A stretch of 64,000 nt of DNA, taken from Gnetum montanum (Eukaryota > Streptophyta > Gnetopsida > Gnetales > Gnetaceae). The notes beneath the pieces were generated by a model. That model was not told the DNA's origin and did not search any database. It worked only from the letters and a program-made list of their open reading frames with translations. The translations under genes and the position numbers were made by a program. This document shows, one piece after another, positions 34,901 to 42,653 of this stretch (the first letter of the stretch is position 1; each line of letters begins with the position of its first letter). Location: NCBI GenBank assembly GCA_015680685.1, contig MNCI01006839.1, positions 299,880 to 363,879 of the forward strand, given 5' to 3'.

Positions 34901-35400
34901 TCCGCATTTTATAGAGTGGGAATGACTCTTTTATTAGAAATACGTTATCTTCAATGAAAATGGAAAACGGAGAGAATTAAATTTATTTATTATCAATTTG
35001 AAAATTACCAAACGAATCCCTAAAGGTAAACAAATCAAAAAAAGAGATAGAAACAAGTAAAACTTCAAAATAAATTAGAAATCAAACACACCTTTCCTGA
35101 ACCCAGGAATCCCGTAAGAATGGTAGCAGGAATGCGATTGTCCACTATCGTATCAAATGCATCGGCTGCAGTGTCCTGGGTTTGCGTGGCAGTAGAGGCC
35201 TTTACTGCAACAATTCTTGACTTTCCACAAACTTTTTGTGGAAACGATCTCGTGTGCCCAAGTGAAATGACTGGAACTGAATTAAGCCTTAAATTGAAAA
35301 CTCTACGATAGAGCAGAGGCGCTGCTCTAAAATTTGCAGAAGAGACATGGCCAGTGAGCTTTGTGCATGGAGTGCCGAGCTCCATTGCCATGAAAGCCAT
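5693..35400 (-). CDS. Plastid-type CobW/COG0523 GTPase (putative metal chaperone), 8 visible exons, 3' end outside window
   Basis: Joined exons 35400-35092, 32076-32011, 15908-15728, 10502-10309, 10138-10088, 7070-6979, 6798-6701 and 5784-5693 give 1083 nt, 361 codons, with GT-AG borders and compatible phases throughout. The protein has a basic Ser/Ala-rich N-terminus like a chloroplast transit peptide, then the P-loop GFLGSGKTT (about residues 97-105), ENEFGEVDIDG, the family metal motif GCLCC, IETTGLANP, NKIDL (the NKxD guanine-specificity motif), and a tail with about 18 His in 31 residues. It ends in the start of the CobW C-terminal domain (SVSIVCDGTLNLDK). The order and sequence match land-plant plastid COG0523 proteins such as Arabidopsis PTAC17 (from memory). 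The family couples GTP hydrolysis to metal (often zinc) delivery; the client here is unknown. The roughly 80-residue C-terminal rest should be left of base 1. Introns measure 3015, 16102, 5225, 170, 3017, 180 and 916 bp; the eighth exceeds 5.69 kb. Confidence 0.93.
6701..6798 (-). CDS. COG0523 GTPase exon 7: first half of the His-rich segment
   Basis: It completes the Arg codon of exon 6, then reads VEADVGIESSASDKDEHD followed by alternating His with Asp/Glu and a run of six His (11 His in the last 17 residues). Such His-rich stretches are the presumed metal-binding region of many COG0523 proteins. Donor GTGAGC; phase 1. Confidence 0.93.
6979..7070 (-). CDS. COG0523 GTPase exon 6
   Basis: It reads RINGMAKVKYTKFG followed by SVDMDYVLGIGGFDLER. 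It starts after acceptor TTTTAAG and ends AG before donor GTATTT, phase 2. The VLGIGGFDLER segment is the linker that in plant homologues precedes the His-rich stretch. Confidence 0.93.
7500..7622 (-). mobile_element. tRNA-derived SINE-like sequence
   Basis: On the minus strand TAGCCATATGG fits an A box and GGTTCAAATCC fits the B box exactly, about 70 bp apart. This is longer than in a tRNA but within what diverged SINEs show. It lies in intron 5 and abuts the J-like repeat that starts near 7640. Confidence 0.4.
7640..8910 (+). pseudogene. Repeat-encoded protein: unknown domain, charged coiled coil, J-like (DnaJ) domain
   Basis: Frames joined by shifts and stops give three parts. 7644-7950: SNFTTFHGVRIRLTEEGIAE and VEHFFVQSRNMWKL, matching a domain at 23984-23409 and 25900-25480 on the other strand. 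8090-8600: a Glu/Gln/Arg-rich coiled coil (ATFEEWHQRELQEAMLRSTL, EDDLRAQIKDYMHQEEWEW). 8590-8890: NTRCWFRMGYCHYEAMGIN and, after damage, HIRKTLAKFHPN followed by PKYKEFQEATTFITTKRFQV. The last part follows a J domain: helix II, the HPD turn (here HPN), and helix III with KYKEFQEA. No host-gene introns or expression signals are seen. It is a dead copy of a dispersed family, located in intron 5. Confidence 0.55.
8911..9540 (-). mobile_element. Copia-like LTR remnant
   Basis: On the minus strand the order is a TATA-like CATAAATAGAAGG near 9440, then long noncoding text with GTGTTCTTGTGC and TTTTACTGTTTTCATTCTGC typical of the R-U5 part of plant Copia LTRs. Ends and target duplications were not found and no pol coding remains nearby. 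Confidence 0.3.
9590..9730 (+). promoter_or_regulatory. LTR-type promoter remnant with TATA box
   Basis: CTATAAAAG at 9619-9627 follows a GC-richer segment and precedes A/G-rich leader-like sequence. It resembles a retroelement U3-R border and is on the strand opposite to the host gene. No downstream coding sequence fits. Stretch 9730-10087 shows nothing else. Confidence 0.2.
10088..10138 (-). CDS. COG0523 GTPase exon 5 (17 codons)
   Basis: It reads IDLVDEEQTKNLMQKIK between acceptor TCGCAG and donor GTGATC. Joined to exon 4 it gives NKIDL, the G4 motif. The intron between exons 4 and 5 is only 170 bp. Length 51 nt, phase 0 on both sides. Confidence 0.92.
10309..10502 (-). CDS. COG0523 GTPase exon 4
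   Basis: After acceptor CTGTAG it reads LANPAPIIQTFYAED...LVDAKHVMRHLDQV...AYADRIILNK and stops before donor GTCATG. It completes the IETTGLANP motif begun in exon 3 and carries the Asn-Lys of the NKxD guanine-specificity motif, whose Asp is in exon 5. Length 194 nt. Confidence 0.95.
10592..10901. repeat. Exact-looking 155 bp tandem duplication across an LTR border
   Basis: 10592-10746 and 10747-10901 are nearly identical. Each copy holds about 98 bp of intron, the acatg target site and the first 57 bp of the LTR (TGTAATGCCCCACC). The duplication therefore happened after the LTR inserted, or is an assembly effect. Confidence 0.85.
10845..14798 (+). mobile_element. Giant solo LTR (copy A) in intron 3 with acatg target duplication
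   Basis: It begins TGTAATGCCCCACCCC and ends GGGGTCCTACA, i.e. TG...CA with a short inverted TGTA/TACA. It is flanked by acatg on both sides (10840-10844 and 14799-14803), a 5 bp duplication typical of LTR elements. About 3.95 kb, no ORF. A TATA-like GATAAATAGAGG lies near 11883, with leader-like sequence after it. It aligns over its length with copy B (26964-30594), apart from the inverted segment 12651-13200. Without it intron 3 would be about 1.3 kb. Confidence 0.8.
12651..13200 (-). other. Segment inverted relative to its homologue, flanked by single Ns
   Basis: Single N bases stand at 12650 and 13201. The sequence between them matches copy B (about 28850-29050) only as reverse complement: ATT repeat, CCAGCC, and CCCAATTA...GATATTG in mirror order. 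The 20 bp at 12651 and at 13202 are reverse complements of each other. This looks like a contig placed in the wrong orientation. Confidence 0.8.
14804..15727. other. Remainder of intron 3, no gene seen
   Basis: Near 15053 TGGTATCAAGTCC resembles the tRNA-iMet primer-binding site of Copia elements, but no LTR or gag frame was found beside it. The ORF at 15068-15313 has no recognisable domain. Confidence 0.35.
15728..15908 (-). CDS. COG0523 GTPase exon 3 with the CxCC motif
   Basis: It follows acceptor TTTGCAG and begins FGEVDIDGSLVAS. It contains NNGCLCCTVRGDLVRM, the conserved Cys-x-Cys-Cys metal site of COG0523 GTPases, and ends in FDHIVIETTG with donor GTGAAT. Length 181 nt, so it ends in phase 1; the next exon supplies GG to complete the Gly codon. 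Confidence 0.95.
16615..17640 (-). pseudogene. RTE-clade LINE reverse transcriptase fragment
   Basis: The best part, 17640-17401, reads MSHTMKLWKKVIEQRLR, ENQFGFILESSTIKAIFLI and LHVIFFDSEKAYDRVPRDF, the palm/finger motifs of RTE LINEs. It continues with stops and shifts through YIKVIPDMYEGATTKI, an ADVIVFVDTT version of the FADD box, QFRYLGSILQ, KLKGKFYKTTIRLVILYG and NANA*MNVEC, the usual C-terminal thumb region. 5' and 3' ends are missing. 15929-16614 to its left holds no recognisable feature. Confidence 0.85.
17641..18600 (+). pseudogene. Ty3/Gypsy chromovirus integrase C-terminal half
   Basis: It reads WIISDRDAQFTSHFW, SSAYHPQTDG, LRAYALQYRDGWDWMLPLAE, FAYNNNYQESLQAAPYEIL and YGRPCRTPLCW, then LAPRYIGPFQML, HVHDVFHVSMLQRYVP and a chromodomain-like end LRQLRSKVVPMVKVL. 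Upstream gag-pol is absent; the fragment abuts the opposite-strand LINE at 17640. Four Gln codons are TAG (for example FW*AF*KEMG) and two Arg codons TGA, all C-to-T changes. Confidence 0.9.
18601..21252 (+). mobile_element. 3' noncoding part and probable 3' LTR of the chromovirus
   Basis: No coding region follows the integrase. The stretch ends at GGGCAGGGTGTTACA (21238-21252), the usual 3' border of plant chromovirus LTRs. The 5' LTR border could not be placed because no second LTR is in the window. It includes T/C-rich text at 19170-19250 and a small repeat of GGCATAGGTGTGTTC at about 20250 and 20284. Confidence 0.5.
21253..22559. other. Noncoding or unrecognised stretch of intron 2
   Basis: 21253-22030 is T/C-rich without a convincing frame. 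22300-22450 can be read as a Lys-rich helix-like segment (LAYKEYRDSCSKLASKLSTL), which may be a retroelement relic, but no family is recognised. Confidence 0.3.
22560..22692 (+). pseudogene. RTE-type LINE reverse transcriptase fragment with FADD box
   Basis: Two frames joined by one shift read LHKGSTLSLYLLDIIMDKL and then DDIPWSMFFADDIVCV, the catalytic palm segment of RTE LINEs. It is cut off exactly where an LTR beginning TGTAGTGCCCC starts at 22693. Confidence 0.75.
23230..24195 (-). mobile_element. LINE-derived unit 1: zinc-finger tail plus unknown domain
   Basis: From 24170 leftward: KCPLCMAGVEMVAHFAQDCL and IAVLWSLW, a zf-RVT zinc-binding tail of plant L1-type LINEs. It continues without an obvious border into ALLELAQVVAVGIRLWKEAQ, then HTVFRGFRIELMEEVVARYL and VDRFFVHSGNAWKLVGVHF, a domain I cannot name that recurs in unit 2 and at 7644-7950. 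The unit ends in a short T run at about 23226-23232 on the plus strand, a LINE poly(A) relic. No J-like part is present here. Confidence 0.65.
24591..24980 (-). pseudogene. Coiled coil plus J-like (DnaJ) domain in a LINE-associated repeat
   Basis: One frame reads EDDLQK*IREEMWLEE*EQ, VVEE*EQQEKDR*EEQLRQC and *NAVHKANIHCWLQMGQ, then PYMIMKVILNTAWHALRR, YIGKIMAKFHPDWIGDP and REEKYKEFQLAVAFVMTEHH, ending AVLDAMHS. The last 65 residues fit a J domain: helix I (YMIMKV), a basic helix II, an intact His-Pro-Asp turn, and helix III (KYKEFQLAVAFV). The five stops in the coiled coil are all TAG in Gln-rich positions, so the intact protein was probably open across this stretch. J domains recruit Hsp70; whether this one did is unknown. 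Confidence 0.7.
25325..25383. other. Assembly gap (59 N) after a C homopolymer
   Basis: A run of about 19 C at 25306-25324 leads directly into the Ns. The gap lies between the unknown domain and the coiled coil of LINE-derived unit 2. Confidence 0.99.
26604..26963 (+). pseudogene. RTE-type LINE endonuclease fragment
   Basis: The frame reads TKNGVAIILDQFLKEKVVQI, GDQIMGIKLVFGNEINIISI, YVPQIGLENSIK, then IFIGEDFNDL and GFGECNDMENLLLQFAGAY. These are APE-type endonuclease motifs of RTE LINEs (YVPQ, the GGDFN box read here as GEDFN). It is cut by LTR copy B at 26964. It lies downstream of the RT fragment at 22560, the reverse of normal order, so the two are not one element in place. Confidence 0.75.
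26964..30594 (+). mobile_element. Giant solo LTR (copy B)
   Basis: It begins TGTAATGCCCCACATTTG and ends GGGGTCCTACA, parallel to copy A over 3.6 kb. No ORF fits. A TATA-like ACAAATAAAGGGG lies near 28034. It contains an (AT)n run near 27160-27180 and an (ATT)n run at 28885-28920. Flanking pentamers (gccta, aaact) differ, so no target duplication survives. Confidence 0.7.
30595..32010. other. Rest of intron 2 before exon 2, no gene seen
   Basis: At 30828-30841 TTGTTCTGATACAA is close to the reverse complement of a Copia tRNA-iMet primer-binding site, suggesting a decayed minus-strand Copia border. No coding supports it. Confidence 0.25.
32011..32076 (-). CDS. COG0523 GTPase exon 2 (22 codons)
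   Basis: It follows acceptor TTTTGCAG and reads TTLLNHILTSNHGKRIAVIENE, ending before donor GTATGC. It supplies the Thr-Thr of the P-loop and the switch-region start ENE. It is 66 nt long, phase 0 at both ends, and too short for a simple ORF scan; it was found by expecting the family sequence after GSGK. Confidence 0.93.
32077..33719. other. Intron 1, exon-2 side, no gene seen
   Basis: AT-rich sequence. The short ORFs at 32300, 32987 and 33377 show no domain. Poly(T/A)-rich text at 33590-33720. Confidence 0.4.
33720..34220 (-). pseudogene. Ty1/Copia reverse transcriptase relic in intron 1
   Basis: Minus-strand reading with shifts gives DLKLNLLDVRMVFLRGDVKE, VYMQ*TEGFTDEKHPSLVCR, KFDAFINE, NYNRSSFDPCLFFRS and then CILLFYVDDMHIARND. 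These are consecutive motifs of plant Copia RT (the YVDDM box is intact). LTRs are not identified. Confidence 0.8.
35092..35400 (-). CDS. COG0523 GTPase exon 1: transit peptide and first half of the P-loop
   Basis: It starts at the ATG at 35400-35398 (MAFMAMELG). Residues 1 to about 70 are rich in Ser, Arg, Leu and Val with few acids, as in chloroplast transit peptides; a VAVKAS segment near residue 69 is a plausible processing region. The mature part begins near DTIVDNRIPATILTGFLGSGK. The exon ends AAG, followed by donor GTGTGT (35091-35086), which cuts the Walker A motif between its Lys and the following Thr-Thr. The start is supported by length and by absence of an upstream in-frame ATG in the same exon. 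Confidence 0.93.
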
Positions 35401-35663
35401 TTCTTTGTTGCAAGCAAAGCCTAAAACAGTAACGAGCGTCGTGGATATGGAGGCTGCCAGATGTAATACGTACTAGTTGAATTATTCGACCATATTTCAT
35501 AAGATCTTAAGTAGGATAGCGTTCCGGGCGTGTCCAGAAGTTCTGGATTGTTTTTGGACACAAATATCCAGTTCGTGAATGCTATGTGACTAGAGGGATT
35601 TGGCAAGCCATCTTCACGGCAATAGGAATAAATCTACCTAAATCTTTATGAATTGACTGAGAA

Positions 35664-36015
35664 GATCTTATAGGTTACCACTCTCTTAGAAGCTCGATGG
35701 TTGAAACAAGTAACAAGTTTTTGATGAAAGCTAAATCATGTATCCATCCTTTCTTTCTCTTCCAATTTTCCATTTTTGTTGCACTTTCTCGGTCCAATTT
35801 GTTCTTTCAATGTTTGTTCAGGGGGTTTTTGAAACATTATCACATAAATAACAATTCAAAAACACCTCGAATAAACATCAAAAAACAAATCGGACCAAGA
35901 GGGTGTAATGAAAATAGAAAATGGCTAGAGAAAGAGAGGATGGATGAATAATTTGGCTTTCATCAAACTTGTTACCTTGTTTAGGGCTTTTAAGAGAGTG
36001 ATAATTTATAAGATC
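35664..36015. mobile_element. Foldback (long inverted repeat) element 264 bp upstream of the GTPase start codon
   Basis: 35664-35833 and 35855-36015 are inverted copies with a 21 bp loop. Matching pairs include GATCTTATA with TATAAGATC, CACTCTCTTA with TAAGAGAGTG, GTAACAAGTTT with AAACTTGT, TCCATCC with GGATGGA, and TTTTTGAA with TTCAAAAA at the loop. Arms agree at most positions over 160-170 bp. No transposase. It resembles a foldback MITE, and a transcript through it would form a long hairpin. Confidence 0.8.
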
Positions 36016-36289
36016 CTTTCGCCAATATATATATAGCCATTTATTGAATTATTTTTTGTAAAGATATCTATTATCATCATCAAGAACATTTTTTTAAAAG
36101 CTATGTTGTTAAAGTATTATTTGAAATATTTCAATAATATCAAAATTGACAAACCAACTAATATAAACTGGTATAGGTGAACTAATAGAAATAAAATCAT
36201 CTATATTTCATATACTTTGATGCATGAATACATTGCATAATTATTGCAGTAATTTGTTTAGAGGTGTAGAATAAGAAGTAGGAAAATGA

Positions 36290-38400
36290 AGAATATAGGT
36301 AGAAGCTTGAACTCAAGATGCTTAATTTTCTAAATCAACAAAATAGTTTTCCTCTACAATTCTACTAGGAAGAGGTTTAGAATATGAAATCTTTCTGTAT
36401 CTCTACAAAGAGAATAGAGAAAGAATCTTTAAAGGATCAATGTTTTTAACTTTAGATAATGCAACAAAGGTTAGACCTATGAATTCTGTTGATCCTATGT
36501 TAGTAGTGGCCTTATCTAAGATTATTCCTTGAGATTTATAGATAGTTTGACATGATGCTCCTAAAACCACAAGTACAATCAACATATGATGAGGGTTATA
36601 ATTATTAGATAGACATCTGATGTAGGAATCAAAATTAACAACAACATAAGATGGTAATACAGGTTCTTATTTTCTAGGATGATAGATAATGTTGTGAACC
36701 ATGTCAAGTGCATCATTTACCAATCCTACTTCTAGCCAAAGGTTAACTTTGAGCGTAACTCTTGCACCTTCACTTATGAGCAAAGATTGCTTAATATCAT
36801 TGTCATTGTCATTTGAGATTCTAAATCCAGGGGAATCTTTATCTGCTATGCACACAACAATGAGTCTCTACATTTTTTGCAACATCTTCTTGTTATGTAA
36901 TTGGACTTTCTTCTCTGTATCATACAAATGCATTGGGTATTCAAAACCATCTAATACATTGAAATTTGATGGAAGATTCTTTTGAGCATCTAAGAATTGC
37001 TAATTTTCATCAAATATTTTTCTCTATCTAACATACACTAATATTTTCCTAAATTTATGTTGTCTAAGATCATCTCCATATTGACAATAAACTACATCAA
37101 ACACAACAAATGTATCAAAGGATTGTCAAAATCCTACCATATCTAGATTCCTAGATACATAATGCACAACATCAAGCACAAGAGAAAGCTAACCTAAATC
37201 TCCTATGAGTATAATTGATCTTTCTCTAAAAAATTTATTATGATGCTCTATCAATATCTCTTAATCTTTTATCAATGCTTTGTAATAGTTTTCTCCCACA
37301 AAACTCATTTCATCAATGATTATATATCTCAACTAGGAAAGTCAATATTGTATACTTATTTTAGAAGAGGCAAAAAGTTCTTTGTATGCACCTATTTCAA
37401 GGCTCAAACTGGAATGAATGATGGCTACATTAATGTTATATGTAGCAATTCTCATGGATGCCATGATAAATAAAGCACTAAACAACATGTAGCTAATAAT
37501 TTTATTATTACATTTCTTTTACTTAGCACCTAGCTTATCAGAATCATAGGCACTATGGTCATAGTTCATGATAATAATGGATTGTGATGATTTATTACTG
37601 GCAATAAAGACTGTGATGAACTTTGTAACATCCTCTCTCAGAAACTGGAACATCTAGTTATACATCCTATCAACATCTCATAACATGAGAATCTTTAATT
37701 TTGTTCTTTGGAAACAACATGTTGATAATAGATGATGATTAAGTATTTCAAAATCATACTCTTCATGATTTTACACTTGTGAAGTTATATCTATAAACTA
37801 TGGTTTTTCCTTCAATGCTTATTGGAATTCTTCTTCAGTATTATTTTTTGATCCTTCATGTAAATTTTGAATAGATAATCACTTCATTTCAATCTCCTCT
37901 TCATTACAACAAAGATCTTGCTTCACATCTCTAAACAAATAATGCGACAACAACATAGTCCAAAAGCATTTAATCCATCTTACTCCCTTTGTTTTAGTAA
38001 AATGAGAAATTTGGGATAATACCTCATAACAACATCTAGTTCCCAGTGACACAAATTCCAAGTTATGTTATCCTTGTTATTCACATTGCAATTGTATTAT
38101 CTAAAAGCCAGGAAGTTGTCATTTTTGATAAACATTAATAATAGTCATGTAGTTTTCACCTTAATCCATTTATTCTACATTAATAAGAAATTTTTTTGCA
38201 CCTTCCATAAAACATTGATGGTGTGGAAAACACGACTGCACTTTACCAAAGGAATCTCATACAACATGTGACAGACCTCCATGGCACCAATGTCTCTATC
38301 TGCAGTAGCATCCATCATGAGCCTTTGGTAGACAGATAAAACATCTTCATAATGGTTTCTTGACTCTAAGATTTGCAATAACATATCATGAAAAGATTGT
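36290..38400 (-). pseudogene. Helitron helicase (PIF1-like) C-terminal fragment
   Basis: Read right to left: 38384-38175 MLLQILESRNHYEDVLSVYQ and TADRDIGAMEVCHMLYEIPL, the region that links Rep and helicase in plant Helitrons. 37879-38061 is a further in-order piece. 36855-36667 has LLISEGARVTLKVNLWLEVG and LVND, and 36585-36403 has TIYKSQGIILDKATTNIG and GLTFVALSKVKNIDPLK, the last conserved motifs of PIF1-type helicases. The tail ISYSKPLPSR ends near 36310. The Walker A region is too decayed to read. It stands head to head with the plus-strand Helitron starting at about 38400. Confidence 0.85.
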
Positions 38401-39394
38401 GATTATTCAAAATTTTAATACTACAATTATGAATTTTGTAAACACTCAATCTTGCATTATTTGTAATGAAATGTATCTTGGCATTTTACTGGATTCAATA
38501 AGAAGTAGAGGTCTAACATGCAATAAGTGTAAAAAAAGGCACAAAATATTATTAATACTTTTGGTCAGGAGATCAAACATTTTTCTACAAAGAATAATAT
38601 GGATCTAAGATCCAACCATTTGTTTTTTCCGATTTAACTAAGGTTGAAGAAATGTTGATTATAAGAATTAATCCTATATTGCAAGTTACACATGTAGTTG
38701 GTGGATAGTTTAGGTATAAGTGTCACATGATTAGCTTTCCTCAGGACATCACTAAGATTGCTAAAAGACTTCCTCTTAGAATTAAATATATCTTTTTATT
38801 GGTTTTGAGAAAAGTGGATCAAATGGACACAAAGTACAATTTCATAGTTAACAAGAGATGAGTTTATAATGTCTTACTTTTTAAGAAGGAAAATGACACA
38901 TACTATCATGACGTTGAGATTGATATGTATGCATTACATGATGTTGTTGATACCAATCAAGTGAACATCTTTTATAACATTCCTTATATTGCTTTGTCAA
39001 AAAAGGATGGATAAATAAGATTATAGTCTTAAGGTCCATTACTTCAAATTGATGAAGAAAACATTATCAGACATACATCTTCAGTTACACAATGTCTTTA
39101 GATTATAAAAAGAGAAATTGATTAGATAAGAACATGGTTGCATAATCTATCTTTGCAGGATTCAAATGTTGCCCAATGGCCTTCCATGTCTAATTCTTCT
39201 ATTAACGAGTTTAACATAGTAGGGTGGTTCACAATGGTATTTCCAAGTCTTTTCCCCAAAGGAAAATGTGATTTTCTTAATCAAAGGGCTAAAAATGTCA
39301 AACTAAATGAATATGCTAAATATAATCTTCGCTACAAGGATGGTAGAATAATATCATAGAAAATCCACATATAATAGCAAAGTTCCTACATCGT
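38400..39394 (+). pseudogene. Helitron Rep N-terminal part (piece 1 of 3)
   Basis: It reads CIICNEMYLGILLDSIRSRG, VEEMLIIRINPILQVTHVVG, MISFPQDITKIAKRLPLRIK, a DUF6570-type segment, and later NEFNIVGWFTMVFPSLFPKG and YNLRYKDGRI, the start of the Helitron-like N domain. The frame continues FLHR and is broken at 39395 by an LTR element; removing it with one 5 bp duplication gives FLHRHHIIFLN in frame with piece 2. Confidence 0.85.
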
Positions 39395-40112
39395 TGATGA
39401 GTGGCGAGGTACCCCTACACTCAACCATACGAATACGAGCGTGCACACGCAATCCAGTCGAACTCCAAGGACTAAGTGCTTATGTGCCTTATGGAACACT
39501 TAAGGTTAATCAATCGTTGTCTTCCCAATCTTACTTGTATTTGTCACGGTTGTATGGTTAAGTAAGCTTGAGGTATGTGAAGAGGAGAAAAGGTGAAGAG
39601 ACTAAGTAACTAACTTTCACTAACTAAGCTCTAATTGTCCTAGTATCAGTATCTGTTCCCACTTGCCGTACACACCCTGAACTAGTGCAACGCTACTGGG
39701 ATTACCAAACGCTATTCGTTACTGGGTTACCAAGCGTAGCGCACGTGCTCGAAGCGGTCGTACTGAATGTACTTAACTAAGAGAGTTGAGGGTTGAGAGA
39801 GATTTAATTATCTAAGAAAGCATTTAAACATTCAACAGTAATTAAGTCCTATTTAGCTTAGTTCATGTACTGCAAGGTTTATCAGAAAGTTTGTCTTTAT
39901 TTTCGTACACAAATGTGTGCTTAGGTACAATTTGCTCGAATAAAGATCTGTTCACTTTGAGACTCCTACTGTGGGCACATGGAAATTATTCTATCTCTGG
40001 AATGGTAAAACTGCCAGAGTTTAGCTAAAGGTCTAGATCTAGATGGTCTTATAAGGGAAAGCCACCTCTTATTTATAGACAAGGCAACAGGCTGCGATAT
40101 CGCATCCCATCA
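39395..40112 (-). repeat. 3' LTR of the gag-protease element
   Basis: 718 bp, TGATGAG...CCCATCA in plus sense. One TGCGATATCGCA palindrome lies near its right end, the U3 start for a minus-strand element. Compared with the 5' LTR it lacks about 45 bp near 39580 and the second and third GCGATATC copies. Confidence 0.9.
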
Positions 40113-41816
40113 TACCCCCATGACTGAATGAAAACTCGTCCTCGAGTTCCTTACAAAATATTAGGAAGGTATGGGATTATTGACTTGAATGACACTAACG
40201 GTAGATGGGGTGACATGTGAACGGATCATCATTACAATACATGACAAAATTTAGTGTTCATGACAATAAGAGTGAACACTATACACATTTGACATCTAGC
40301 CTTATTTGGTAGCTGAGAGAGAAGAGAGAAGAGAGAGAGAAAAGAAGAAGTCTGCTACTACCAACGCCAAGATTGTATCTTTCATTTTCCATCTATAAGC
40401 ATGCCATTAATCTTGTTCCTTGCATAACTTCTTCATCACCAGTCCATTCCAAGTGTTTCCTCCAGGTCCAATCCATTGTTGTATGATTGCCATCTGCACA
40501 CACAACACAGTCTGATATTAGCAAGGGTAAATGAATCACAATGCAGTTAATACCTTGCCTCAGTGTAAGGTCCATTGGCTGAGTTGTGATATGGCTAATG
40601 CGGATCTGGAGATATAATATTGGTGAGTACCCGAGGTGTAGGGGTTAAGAGAAAATCGAAAAAATTGGACTAGGACCCCCATGACTGAGAGCGAACCTCT
40701 AGTAGTGATAGAATGGAAAAAGAAAAGGAATAAGAAAGATGGAGAAAAAGAAACAACGACAACGCCGATAGAATGGATGTCAAAGATGGAGATGAACAAA
40801 ATAGATGTTGATTGCAAAATGTTTAGGGAAATAAATTAACGGATGCACAAAATAGGAATGCCAATGGGTCCTCCCCAAAGTAGGTTCATGCCCTTAATGC
40901 CCCAACAATCCCACATTCAAAGAGTCCGTAGGCTCTAGAAATGTCATTTGGAGACAAGAGTTAAAGTCTTAACCACAAGAGTTTACAAAAAAGAAAACAA
41001 TGCATCAACCAAAATATGGACTTCGCATTAATACACTTGGGCAATCCATCCACTGGAAGTAACAAGAATGCCTCCGTCAAAAAGCCACCATCATTCTGAT
41101 GAACTAAAGAGGAGAAAGTAGGAAGCAAGAAGGGCCTTAGTTAGAGGGAACATGTTTATTCAGTTCCATAACTAGTGCTTGTAGCCCAAATGATTATTTC
41201 GTCTAAGGGGTGTGCTTTGAATTCTCACTGTGTTTTTATTTTTTTTGGCATAATAACCACACCATGCAAAGACTTACTATTTTTATTAGCTCAGCTTCTT
41301 GATAATGGAGCAGCGTCGGAATGGTATGGGAGACTCAAGAAGGAAACATCCAAGCACCCAAGAGAATGGCCAACACAAATGCATTAAATCCCTTTGAAGT
41401 CCCACGCTTTTCAATCCTTGAGTCCTTCCTTAGTTTGAGAGATACCCAATCACCAATTTGTTGATAGTTCTTATTATTGAGAAAGGGGACTATACAACTC
41501 CAGCCAAGAGAGACCATAGAAATTTATGGATGTATGGATGAAGTGGACTCATTGCCTGTTATATCAAAAGAACCATAGATTAGTATCAACATCATAACTT
41601 AAAGGTAAAAATCAAACATTAGCAATCAATGGAATATAATTCATACCACCATCGGGAGCACTTATTAGGTGACGAATCAAAAAAAATAAACAATCACACC
41701 AAGAAATGAAAGAGTATAAACGATGTTGTACAAAAAAAATAAGAAAAGTTAAAGAAATTTGTAAAACAAAAATGTGTAAAACAAAAACTTAAAAAGAAAC
41801 TGAGGGCCTCAAATGA
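40113..41816. other. Noncoding spacer of the nonautonomous element
   Basis: It lacks pol. A GA-rich run lies at 40316-40347. The 40-bp segment next to the LTR (CTCGAGGACGAGTTTTCATT in minus sense, then CAG...GGGGGTA) matches 62900-62933 of the plus element, so the termini are shared by both elements. Confidence 0.6.
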
Positions 41817-42653
41817 TCAGCATAGGTGGTCATCTCCCCGATGACTAAATTGAAAGGGAGAGATCCAAAATAATGAGTGCTTGTTTGAATTTCTTAGAAG
41901 TGTCCAACTCCTCCCAATTGGTGTTTTCAGATTAAGGGTTGGAAGTTGGCAACGCTCTTGCTCCAATGTATCTATGCTTTCAACGTGAGCACACGTTGGT
42001 CCCCTAGTTAGTTCCATGCATATTGGTGAGTTGCTCTCTTGATTAGTTGTTAACCACTGGGTGTTTTCTTGTTGTGTGGTTGCTACATACATGCACCTTT
42101 TTATGTTAACCTCTAGTGCATATCGGTTGCATGCAGGAAATGCTAAACATTCCTGTACGCCATCACCCTCTATATCACTGTATGTGATGCATGGAACTTT
42201 CTTCTTCTCAATCTTTCCATAAGTGTTTTCCTTAGATATTTCGAGGAAAAGATCACAGATTCCTAGGCATGCGTTAACAGTACTTAGCCATGCCCTTTCC
42301 ATTATTATTGAGAAGTCCCCCTTGTCATTGTTTACTTGGATCACTAGGAAATCAGCTGGGTATGACCAACCACACACAGTGGTAACGATGTCCTCCACTA
42401 GTCCCAAGGGAATAGTGATGGACTAGTCAGCCAGCTCTAAACGAATATTGCTCTTCTTTAGCGGAGGTAGGTTCCAGGCTTTATACATTTCTTGCGATAT
42501 CAAGTTGACTCCAGAACTTGAGTCCAGAAGAGCTTTACAAGGTTCATTCCCAACGACTTGGAGATAGATTAAGGGACTTCCAGGATTAACGAATTTCCTG
42601 GGAAGGTGGCCTTCCTTGATCCAATCAGTGACAGTATGTGTTAACATAACCAT
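41817..42653 (-). pseudogene. Retroviral-type aspartic protease region of the nonautonomous element
   Basis: 42653-42423: PLIYLQVVGNEPCKALLDSS, SGVNLISQEMYKAWNLPPLK, with the catalytic triplet read as Asp-Ser-Ser. After one TAG the frame continues SITIPLGLVEDIVTTVCGW, PADFLVIQV, DFSIIMERAWLSTV and ends in a 196-residue stretch without RT motifs. Homologous to 54380-54860. Confidence 0.85.

Noticed and set aside
35421-35606. Upstream minus-strand frame as an alternative start of the GTPase
   Set aside because: It ends at a stop before 35400 and does not join exon 1; the ATG at 35400 gives a normal transit peptide.
36003-36045. TATATATATA as promoter of the GTPase
   Set aside because: It is over 600 bp upstream, beyond the foldback, and simple AT repeats are common here.
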